Below the pieces are notes generated by a model that worked only from the letters and a program-made list of their open reading frames with translations, made no database searches and had not been told where the DNA came from. A DNA stretch of 64,000 nucleotides from Lingula anatina (lineage: Eukaryota > Brachiopoda > Lingulata > Lingulida > Lingulidae): positions 207,254 through 271,253 of the forward strand of contig NW_019774981.1 in NCBI RefSeq assembly GCF_001039355.2, given 5' to 3'. Made by a program: the position numbers and the translations under genes. Numbering within the stretch: position 1 is the stretch's first letter; every line of letters begins with the position of its first letter. Below, piece after piece: positions 24,325-33,442 of this stretch.

Positions 24325-25627
24325 TTAAGTGTGGCACCTTTCCAGTAAATCTGAAAACAAAAAAAAATGCTTTTCGTAATTTTCTCTGTAAGCACCAAGC
24401 AAACACAAAGAGAAAAACATAGAGAGAGAAAAAAAGGGAGAGAAGGCCACGGTGGGCAAAAAATTCATACACACAAAAGATTATCAACTACACAGAATAT
24501 CAACAAAATTCGTTACATGTTCAGTTGTAAGTAACTAACTGTCTACGTACCAATTATCTCAGGTTTGAAACTGGCATCCCTCTTAAACAGGAGAGAGCCG
24601 TCGTCTCTACGTATCTGCAGTCTGTAGCCAGCATGGCGGATGAAGTACCCAGGGTAGTTCACCGACTCGTAGGCCGTATACCCTGGGATAAATCTGTTAG
24701 GTCGAGGGTAGAACGTGGCGTCCTTGTCGAAGATGTGAGCGTTCCTTGGGTTCTTTGAACTTTCAAGGTTAACAAAATATCCATAGTGCCGGAGATAGGA
24801 GCACGGGTAGTCCACGGAGTTGAAGGACACTGTACCTGGTTGTCCGGTTAACCCTGGGACAATATTGAAAACATTTCCGCTGAAGCCTTGCTTGATGTAT
24901 GCGTCGCCGTTAGGATGAAGTCCCCAAGTATAATCGGGGTAATTTTGGGATCGAAGACGCACAACTGCAATATAATAAAGCACACACGACATTACATTTT
25001 ATTTCCAGCTTAAGAACTTTTATATCTGTTTGAATATTAGTGGGGAAATAATGGACAAATATCAGTCTTGTAATTAAAGGTACTTCTGTTTTATTTTGCT
25101 CATTTAAGCTTGGAAGTAAAATGCTGCATCCTAATATCAAAAAGCAGGATCCACAAAATGTGGCAGAATAGCCATTTACAGAAAAACTCTTAATTCATAT
25201 ATATCAGGGATTATCTTATCTTTCCTTTAAAATTTTAATGAAATTCGTGTGATTATCTTTAACAGATGATTTTCCATGTATTTATTTTAGCGTCTTCAAT
25301 ATTTGATGAACATAAAATTCATGCTACTTTGTGCAAGGTAACTTTTAGAATTTTAACGAACTGTCACAATACTCAAGCCACAAACCTTAATTATATCTAT
25401 ATTAAATCCATATAATAGGTTCCAAATATACATATATGGCAATTTGAGATCTGGTTTTGATTTTTGGCAACTGTGCTGATATAAGAATTGTATAACATAA
25501 ATAATCTGACTGAAAATTTAACTTCAAAAAAGCCTATCATGCATTACTATGAATACTTACCGCTCCGCTGGGCAGGAACGAGAGGGAAGAACAACACAAC
25601 AGCGGCGGCAATACACAGGGAAAACAT
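24325..25627 (-). CDS. secreted AbfB (CBM42-like) beta-trefoil protein, copy 5
   Basis: Minus-strand exons 25627-25561, 24964-24551 and 24350-24325 (TAA) give 168 residues. The signal peptide is MFSLCIAAAVVLFFPLVPAQ. The three AbfB repeats carry SQNYPDYTWGLHPN, YPCSYLRHYGYF, DKDATFYPRPNRF, VNYPGYFIRHAGYRL and KRDASFKPE. The last exon adds DLLERCHT, identical to copy 4, as expected from shared minus-strand ancestry. The middle of exon 2 (RPNRFIPGYTAY, with the same synonymous codons) is instead identical to copy 3 on the other strand. The non-coding first exon has its donor at 26,088 and acceptor at 25,639. It is probably secreted and sugar-binding; there is no enzymatic domain. Confidence 0.78.
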
Positions 25628-26194
25628 CTTCAGTTATTCCTTCAAGAACAATAAAAATCGATTTTCATATGTAAAAAAATATTCATTTAAAATCTCATGA
25701 ATCCAATCAAAAGTGTACAAGTGTACAAAAGGCATGATGGCACCAAAGGTTAAATAATAAAAATGAACATGAATTCCTTTTTATTTTCATTTTTAGTTTA
25801 AAAAGTACACACACAATATTTCTACAAAATAAACCAATTAAAAGTCGGTATCATTTTATTTTAGTTTGTTTGTCATCATCTCAAATATTAAATGTCTTTA
25901 AAAATTTTACTTGCAATGATTCTCATCTAAATGTAATTTTTTCTAAAAGCCAAAACTTTAAAAAGATAAAAATTATGATAATAATAATATTATTAAGGTA
26001 CAATGTAGATAGATTTTCTTAGTTTCTACATCTAAACAAACCTGTTTGAGTTCGGGAAATTACACGTTTTAAAAACCGAAGGCCTACCTGTTAACGTAGT
26101 TTGGTCAGTAAGATATCACAAGTGTTTCAGACGTCTTGCTTATTGTCGACCAGACGAAGAAAAGTTGACTGCGTCAAACCAAATTTTCAAGTTC

Positions 26195-26204
26195 TTATTT
26201 ATAG
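26195..26204 (-). promoter_or_regulatory. TATA box of AbfB copy 5
   Basis: Minus-strand TATAAATAAG; the donor of the untranslated exon follows at 26,088. Confidence 0.6.
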
Positions 26205-26598
26205 GTCTACCAAACTCGTAGGCCTGTACAAAACATTCATAATTAAGATTCACGTTCCACGTCGTACCGCTTTAAATTACTTGTTATGTCACGATCATCA
26301 TGCAAAATAGCCTTTGTCTATGCAAGTGCGGTTTTTCTTTCCTCAAACTTTGCAAGCCATAAATTCTTTCGTAACATCTGCAGTCTGAAAACAAAAACAT
26401 TGCTTTGTTAAAACACTTAAAAGCGCCATAGGCCAAAATTCATCTTTTATGTGCGAAAATTTCCTCCCATTGATCACGATTAATCAGAATTGTGTTCTAT
26501 TAAAAGGAATAATCTATGGATTTTAAATGAAAATCTTGTATTAATGGCGATAAAAACCATCCCCAAACAACACCGTGTAGGTAAATCGTGACAAGATA

Positions 26599-26885
26599 CA
26601 GGGGCGGATACAGGATTATTTGAAAGGGGGGGGGGGGGAGCAGATGCAAAGCCGACCCGTACCTCCCCTCCCTTGGCGTGGGGTTTGGGGTCCGCTGAAG
26701 GGCTTCGTAAAATGTTGATAGTTTAGAGGGCGAACGGTGTTATTTGGTACAATTTAAAACTATGATTCATGATTAGCTGCTTGTTAAAATTCTAATTTCA
26801 AAAGGGGAACATTGATGTGATTTTTTTTCAGAAATCGAAGGGGGGGAGGCAGGACACCCGTGACACCCGACCTAAATCCACCAAA
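26599..26885. mobile_element. short non-autonomous DNA element (CAGGGGCGGATnCAGGA family), copy 1
   Basis: It starts CAGGGGCGGATACAGGATTA and carries G-runs and GAGGGCGAACGGTG. The reverse complement of the whole block is found at 34,636-34,892. The matching upstream flank of AbfB copy 4 (about 19,810-19,860) lacks it. A hAT-like origin is suggested by the 8-base duplication of the second copy. Confidence 0.6.
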
Positions 26886-27121
26886 AATGACAATAATCAT
26901 TGTGATGAATGTTGTCACTTGCTGCCAATAGTGATGACAAATTTTTACTTATATATTTAAAAAATTGAGCATTCCGTATATGGGGTATAATAAACCTACT
27001 CTTTAGAGAATAAAAAAGTGTGAGTTAATATAGAGGTAAGGGGGGCTTTACTAGGATGCCAAGTGGATAGCGACTATTACTGTAAATATTGATTCAATAT
27101 TACAACCTGTTGTTTTTACTT

Positions 27122-27122
<1 letters not shown>

Positions 27123-27179
<57 letters not shown>
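27123..27179. repeat. (AAC)n(AC)n compound microsatellite
   Basis: AAC units pass directly into a run of AC units. Confidence 0.9.
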
Positions 27180-27180
<1 letters not shown>

Positions 27181-27374
27181 AAATTTGACCGTTGAGCAGC
27201 AATACGTGTAACGAGAACAGGACCGCCTCGATGGCCTAGGCATTCAGATAAATCTTACCTTAGACCACCTTTACTCTGGAGTGCGTCCTTTCGGCGTCCC
27301 GTAGTAGTTTGGGACTAAAAAAAATATAATAAGACTTTACGTGTCGACAACTGGCCGATTATTGAGGGGGGCGT

Positions 27375-27520
27375 CTCGATAGCCCGAAGGTTCATTGGTC
27401 CGAAAAACGGTAACATTTTCATCTGTTTTTTAATCAAGGGTTCATTGGTCCGAAGGTTCTGTAGTGAACATTCGGACCAATGAACCTTCGGACTATTGAA
27501 CCTTCGGACTACTGCTACGG
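27375..27520. repeat. cluster of GGTTCATTGGTCCGAA motifs, direct and inverted
   Basis: TTCATTGGTCCGAA occurs twice in the forward direction (near 27,392 and 27,440) and as its reverse complement TTCGGACCAATGAA at about 27,471-27,484, followed by two shorter TGAACCTTCGGAC copies. The central arms can form a hairpin. It has no coding value and is probably part of a repeat family inserted beyond the end of the unit-3 flank. Confidence 0.6.
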
Positions 27521-27989
27521 CCCCATTCATTCTGCAACCCAAGCGATGTTTTTACCTCCTTTCTACGACCACAGCGATTTATGTTCGCTCTTACACATGG
27601 CTCTGTCGATGGGAAAACTGGTTGAATTGACAGTGTGTGAGTTGAGATGAAGAAATGTGCCATGAATTAACAAGAGACATATATGTGAGTATCTCGTAAA
27701 TAATCAATCTGTTGCACTGGTAGAGGGTGTACCATTTACAGTTTTTGTGCCGTTTGCTTAAAATGTTTTCACAAATATTATTCCAATGCTTTACGGTGAT
27801 TTTTTTGTGGTTTTAAAAATTTATTGAACTAGCATTTAAACTAACATTACTGAAAACGTTTTAAACGTTATAATGTCCAGAAAACGCTAATAATTATGGA
27901 AATTTCATCTTCATGTTTTCCTAAGTTTTTTTAATAAACCTTATTTTATGTGGTATACAGGGTATTTAAATATATTCTTCTGTGTACTT

Positions 27990-28539
27990 CAGGCCTACCC
28001 AACTACCAGACTCGGCACCTAAGGATCCTGAATTAACCGGTATATCGGACCACGCTACCCGTTTTCAAGGTGTGTGTCAGATCGCATTTCGGAGTATCAT
28101 ACCCCAGAATAAATTTTGTAGCACACTGCGGGCTCATCCACGCTCGGCTGAACAACCTGAAACTGTACTCTTACTTTAGAGTACTCTATTTTATTGTCTC
28201 TATGGGGGTATATGGGGACTTTACGACATTCGGTTTGAATGTTTTAACCACTTTTGATAGGGCTTTTTTGCCTTGTATTAGATTAATGTGGCAGTCTTAG
28301 GTTCATCTAGGTGGCTTTCAAATTTATGCGCCCGGTTTTAAAATCATATAGCGATTTTACGACAATCGTTTACTATCCAATCAAAGTGACAGCCGAGCAT
28401 GCCAGGGCTCATCCTGTCGGTGTTCTGGCTGATACTCCGAAATTCGATCTGACACACACCTTGAAAACGGGTAGTATGGTCCGATATACCGGTTAATTCA
28501 GGATCCTTAGGTGCCGAGTCTGGTAGTTGGGTAGGCCTG
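27990..28539. mobile_element. 550-base MITE with terminal inverted repeats over 100 bases long
   Basis: The ends CAGGCCTACCCAAC and GTTGGGTAGGCCTG are inverted repeats that continue imperfectly for about 110 bases (27,990-28,100 and 28,430-28,539). GTACTT flanks both sides (27,984-27,989 and 28,540-28,545). The empty site is visible at about 20,211-20,221 (CTGTGTAGTTGATATG), in the homologous AbfB fragment. It has no transposase. Part of its interior recurs at 30,546-30,755. Confidence 0.82.
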
Positions 28540-29045
28540 GTACTTGACATGTTGCGCCCAAACAACGCTTTGCTTGAGAAACAAATGGTATAAATGGAAT
28601 GAGACTGTACAGGCCCGCAGCCAGCAATTTCAAAGGGGAGGGGGGTCTTTTTCTGAAAAAGTGGACCTTTTACCTTATTATCCCCATGTACCTAGGCCAA
28701 ATTTTACCCAGAGTGGACCTTTTTCCAGCAAAAAGGGGGGTTTTTCGAACCCCCTGAACCCCCCCCCCTGGCTACGGGCCTGAGACATTAAAAACATTGT
28801 TTGTCATCAAAATTCATTTACTTGGCACTGCGTCTCGCTCTCATCAGGTGCGCATGCGTGCGTGTTTATGCATGCATATACTTACAGGAAGAAATTACCA
28901 AAAATATTATAATAGTATTTTCAGATTCGCTGGAAAGATGTCGCAGTTAAATTCCTACTCGACTTTTACCGATGGTAGAGGCGTTTGATACACGTCCAAA
29001 TAAAATTACATATTCAGTGAAATTATTTATGGAATAAAATTTGTA
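28540..29045 (+). pseudogene. second orphan 3' end of an AbfB gene, hit by two MITEs
   Basis: Intron-2 sequence (CATGTTGCGCCCAAACAACG) and a last exon at 28925-28950 (would encode DSLERCRS) are present without the domain exon. Its left end (27,975-27,989) is separated by the 550-base MITE, and a second MITE lies inside the intron. Downstream, 29,440-29,620 still resembles the decayed 3' spacer of the AbfB units. Confidence 0.65.
28610..28782. mobile_element. 173-base MITE with CAGGCCCG(C/T)AGCCAG ends
   Basis: The termini CAGGCCCGCAGCCAG and CTGGCTACGGGCCTG are inverted. The flanks AGACTGTA and AGACATTA are an 8-base duplication with two mismatches, which suggests a hAT-like element. The empty site is AATGAGACATTG at about 20,268. 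G- and C-runs fill the interior. Confidence 0.7.
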
Positions 29046-30230
29046 TATGATTTGTGTATGATATTATTCATAAAATGTGTATGATATTATTCATAAAAGA
29101 ATTATTTTTTGATATTTGATAAAAAAAAGTCAAATGGACTTTGGTTTCTAAATGAGACTGATACAGAGAATCATTAGTACTTTTGATGCTTTTGTAACTT
29201 CAAAATAACCTGATAATAAATGCAAAAATTTGGGCAGGGCGTAAAGATGATTTTCATATATGATCTCAAACGCACTTCCCCACTTTATTTTTTTGTAAAA
29301 ATGTAGTTCTCCTAACCAAACCATATGGCTGAATTTTTTAATTTTCTTTGAATAGAATTACATATAGCCTACACAACCTTTAGAATTTCGAACTTTAATT
29401 TTCTTGTTTCTTATTCAACAATTTCAAAAACATGTTTTGAAATCACACTCTTTTGGCTATCATGATGTCGCTTTTGTCTGAACATCATGTTTCTTTGCTC
29501 AGACAACAACGCTACATCACACCCTCTAAGCAAGCAACCGCAGAATGTTTTAAGCAACTTTTGAGGTACTGTACATGTAATTTTAACGTGCTATTTATGT
29601 GCTATCAAATTTTAGTTTGCAACCCAAATTGGCCAACTTTGAACTCTTCATGTGAGTTCACACCAAATATGAAATGTTCCTACCAATGCATCGTTAAGTT
29701 TTTTTGCAGAAAAAAATGAAATAAACAAAGAAAAATATCTGGCCTAAAATCCCCAAGACTCTACAGTAACTTTGCTAATAAGCAAGACAACATACAAAGC
29801 CTACACAGTGGATGTTTCGAAAATGAAGTTAGCACTTCGTGACATAGGGAATTTTAGGCCATAGGCCTAACTATAAATTTTTTCTTTATACAAATTGGGT
29901 CAAAGTGGTGATTGAGAGAACATGTATTTAAATATCACATCAAAGTGGTGATTGAGAAAACATGTATTTAAATATCACATCAAAGTAAAGGAACTGCCAA
30001 CACAAACAAAGCATTGGCATAAATATATTTAAATAAATAACACGTTTGAGTATAGGCCTATATCAAGTTTTCCTTTCCAATGCAATTTCAACTGTCATTT
30101 AATACTGTTGACTTGCACACCATTTCAGTTTGTCATTTTAATAATATTATATAGCAATATTATGTTAAAATTCAACTTGCAAATTTTCTACCTTCGGATT
30201 ACCACATTTTGATAAAAACAGTTTAATACA
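29046..30230. other. decayed AbfB 3' spacer and unique intergenic sequence
   Basis: No gene is seen. GAGACAACGCTACATCA-like words near 29,500 show descent from the AbfB spacer. A 40-base unit is tandemly duplicated at 29,901-29,940/29,941-29,980, and a unit of about 23 bases (TGTGTATGATATTATTCATA) at 29,051-29,096. Confidence 0.5.
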
Positions 30231-30236
30231 TTTTAA

Positions 30237-30535
30237 CTAAACAAATGCATTTTGAAACAAACCAACAGGATATGGTCGTTCTCTTGCAGGTTCAGGATCC
30301 TCAATTAACTAATTCTTCTGATACTCCATTACTATTTTGGCAGACTAGATTTTTACCATGATTACGTCCTGTATCATAATGTCTAGATGTTATTGGAACA
30401 GATGACCCTTCAGCGTGATCTTTTTCATGTAAATCACATTCATTTCTGACGGCAAATGTCTTGTAACAAAACCCACACTTGAACAGTTTATCTTCTCTTT
30501 TAATTATTTTATAATCACCATGCTCATTGTTTATA
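30237..30535 (-). pseudogene. 3' fragment of a C2H2 zinc-finger paralogue
   Basis: Reading the minus strand from about 30,535 gives KREDKLFKCGFCYKTFAV, NECDLHEKDHAEGSS, RHYDTGRNHGKNLVCQN and NGVSEELV, then after a frame change IEDPEPARERPYPVGLF. This matches the C-terminus of the gene at 31.5-33.2 kb (KCKLCYKAFVSRNEFDLHEKDH ... NGVKQELV ... PYPVALF). The last finger keeps C-x2-C and H-x3-H. One indel near the end breaks the frame, and the upstream fingers are gone; a MITE remnant begins at 30,546. It is an inverted partial duplicate. Confidence 0.7.
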
Positions 30536-30545
30536 TAATAAAATA

Positions 30546-30755
30546 GAGTATTTTTATTGTCTCTATGGAGGTATATGGGGACGCTACGACATTCGGCTTG
30601 AAGGCTTTAACCACTTGTTATAGTTTATTTTTGCATTGTATTGGATTAATGTGGCAGTCCAAGGTTGCCCTAGGTGGTTGCACCCGGTTTAATATCATTT
30701 AGCGATTTTACGACAATCGTTTACTATCCAATCAAGGTGACAGCCGAGCGTGTCC
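30546..30755. mobile_element. interior remnant of the 550-base MITE
   Basis: TTATTGTCTCTATGGAGG through ATCAA(G/A)GTGACAGCCGAGC matches 28,190-28,405, but the inverted terminal repeats are missing. Confidence 0.65.
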
Positions 30756-31526
30756 ACACTAGTGGCATGATTCAAACTAAATAAAATAGCATGTATTTGA
30801 TTATTTTTACTAAAAATTTTAAAAATACAGTTGTTCTTTGACTTCTTAATTATAAACAAATACAGCACGCCTGCGTAATGACGTCATCAATTTATGAGCT
30901 CAACTTTTGTGTGAAATCCAGCTTTGGGTCTTGGATGAGCGTCATTGTTGTCTTGGGGTCACATCCAAATATAAGCACTATCTTTAAATGAATCTGAGTC
31001 TTTTTGCCTCCAAAATGTAAGGTGGACCTGCAGTGCAAGCCATATGACAGAAGATATTTACATAGTGGTGCCCAAGGAGTGAAACCATGCCTGCACAGTG
31101 ATAGATCAATTGATAAAAAAGCAACAAAGTTATTTCGTTCACGTACGGAGCATTTGGAAAGCAAAGAACATCAGGACAGTGGTGAGATATTTACTTCAAG
31201 AAGAAGATTTTGTTTTCATAAAAAAAATATGCAATAGAGATCAACAACCAACATAAGTGTTAGTGTTGTGATTAAATTATATTTATAGTGTTGTTCATGA
31301 ATGAATTAGTTCACACATTGATGTTCTGAGGCCAGATGTGTAGTAAAATTGTGTTCTCACATCATGAAGAAGTTCACAAAGATGAAAAATGCCCATGCTG
31401 TGAAACAGTTTAATACTGGAAAGGAAAAAGTACTAGTAGTGATAACCATGGAAGAACTCATATATCCGTCAATCAAAGGTAACAAATAATTACCTAGTTA
31501 ATTTATTGGTTGGAATTGTTAAAATC

Positions 31527-33190
31527 ATGAAAGAATTCAAATGCCAGTACTGTGGTAAGACATTTAACATTAAACAAAATTGCATTGTTCATGAAAGAAT
31601 TCACACTGGAGAGAAACCTTACAAATGCCAGTATTGTGACAAGGCATTTGCTAAACCATGTGATTTTGTCAATCATGAAAGAATTCACACTGGAGAGAAA
31701 CCATACAAATGCCAGTATTGTAATAAGGCATTTAGTAAAAAATGCAATTGCAATGTTCATGAAAAAAATCACTCAGAAGAGAAACCCTTCAAATGCCAGT
31801 TCTGTGATAAGAAATTTATTCAGCAACGGGATTACATTCGTCATGAAAGAATTCACACTGGAGAGAAAACATACAAATGCCAGTACTGTGATAAGACATT
31901 TATTCGAAAAGATCACTGCAGTGTTCATGAAAAAATTCACACTGGAGAGAAACCATATGAATGCCAGTACTGTAATAAGGCATTTATCATAAAACAGAAT
32001 TGTATTGTTCATGAAAGAGTTCACACTGGAGAGAAACCATACGAATGCCAATATTGTGATCAGAAGTTTACTCAACAATGGGATTGTGTCATTCATGAAA
32101 GGATTCACACTGGAGGGAAACCATACAAATGCCAACACTGTGATAAGGCATTTAATAGAAAACACAATTGCATTGTTCATGAAAAAAGTCACACCGGAGA
32201 GAAACCATACAAATGCCAATATTGTGATAAGAAGTTTACGCAACAATGCAATTGTGTCATTCATGAAAGGATTCACACTGGAGAGAAACCATACAAATGC
32301 CAGTATTGTAATAAGACATATAACAGAAAATACAGTTGCATTGTTCATGAAAAAATCACACTGGAGAGAAACCATACAAATGCCAATATTGTGATATGAA
32401 GTTTACGCGACAGTGCGATTGTGTCATTCATGAAAGGATTCACACTGGAGAGAAACCATACAAATGCCAGTATTGTAATAAGGCATTTAACAGAAAATAC
32501 AGTTGCATTGTTCATGAAAAAAGTCACACTGGAGAGAATCTCTACAAATGTAAGTTCTGCGACAAGAAATTTACCCAAAAAGATTACTGCAATGTTCATG
32601 AAAAAATTCACTTGGGAGAAAAAACTTACAAATGCAAGCATTGTAATAAGGCATTTAATAAAAAACAAAAGTGCGTTCAACATGAAAAAAGTCACACTGT
32701 AAAGAAACTTTACAAATGTCAATACTGCCATAAGAAATTTTCTGTGAACAGTGATTGTGTTGATCATGAAAAGATTCACACTGATGAAAAACCATATAAA
32801 TGCCAATATTGTAATAAGACATTTGTAAGAGAACAGTATTTCATTCAACATGAAAGTATTCACGCTGACAAATTATCTATAATGAATAATTGTGTAAATC
32901 ATGAAGTTTTTCACTGTGAAAAGAAACCATACAAGTGTAAGTTGTGCTACAAGGCGTTTGTCAGCAGAAATGAATTCGATCTACATGAAAAAGATCACAA
33001 TGATGTGACGTCTGTTTCAGGAGAACATGCCAGTGGACAGTATGATACAGAAATCTGTCATGGTACAAATATTGTCTGCCAGGATAGAAATGGGGTCAAA
33101 CAGGAATTGGTTAAAAAGGAAATTGAGGATTACGCTCCTGTAAGAGAGCAACCATATCCTGTTGCTTTGTTTAAAAATGCATTTGCTTAG
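31527..33190 (+). CDS. C2H2 zinc-finger protein, about 17 fingers, one frameshift
   Basis: From the ATG at 31527 one frame encodes fingers 1-10 (C-x2-C-x12-H-x3-H) joined by TGEKPYKC-type linkers. Between 32355 and 32356 one G is missing relative to the sister repeats (GAAAAAATCACACTGG against GAAAAAAGTCACACTGG). Fingers 11-16 follow in the next frame, then a degenerate unit without its CxxC (MNNCVNHEVFH) and a last finger (CKLCYKAF). A tail of about 60 residues contains VKQELVKKE, which includes a psi-K-x-E SUMOylation-type site. There is no KRAB, BTB or SCAN domain. In 13 of 17 fingers the core leucine of F-x5-L-x2-H is cysteine. It is presumably a nuclear DNA-binding factor. The frameshift may be a sequencing error next to an A run or a real lesion. 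No upstream splice acceptor is evident. Confidence 0.75.
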
Positions 33191-33436
33191 TCAAATGTAG
33201 TTTATGCGTATTTCATGATAGAGTAAAAATGATTTGAAAAAAGATCGGCATGTAGTTTTCAAGTACTAACTACGTCTTTGACTTATTTGAACAGTGTAGC
33301 TTACAGTTGTAATATGTACAGGCTTTTATTTGACCAGGTCATAATTTATTTTTTAAGTTTTACAAATTTTGCAGTGTCACATTAAACGTAAATGCTAAAT
33401 TGAAAGTTTTTGTAGTGCCAATTTAAAACTAAATTC

Positions 33437-33442
33437 AATAAA
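33437..33442 (+). terminator. poly(A) signal of the zinc-finger gene
   Basis: AATAAA 247 bases past the stop; it is repeated in the second haplotype copy near 35,188. Confidence 0.5.

Noticed and set aside
29453-29719. 88-residue frame rich in cysteine
   Set aside because: The underlying DNA is a decayed copy of the AbfB 3' spacer (GAGACAACGCTACATC region), which is non-coding in the other units.
29901-29980. Possible CRISPR-like or regulatory direct repeat
   Set aside because: Just two adjacent 40-base units without spacers: a simple tandem duplication in a eukaryotic genome.
31004-31237. 77-residue frame upstream of the zinc-finger gene, with a possible donor near 31,182
   Set aside because: It is not impossible as a 5' exon, but no acceptor close to 31,527 fits and the composition is not clearly coding.
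31340-31412. HHEEVHKDEKCPCC reading before the zinc-finger array
   Set aside because: It resembles a decayed finger but has a stop right after the cysteines; too short to call.
31773-32863. Long minus-strand frames across the zinc-finger gene (200 and 172 residues)
   Set aside because: They are antisense readings of the repeated 84-base finger unit, which stays open in other frames by periodicity.
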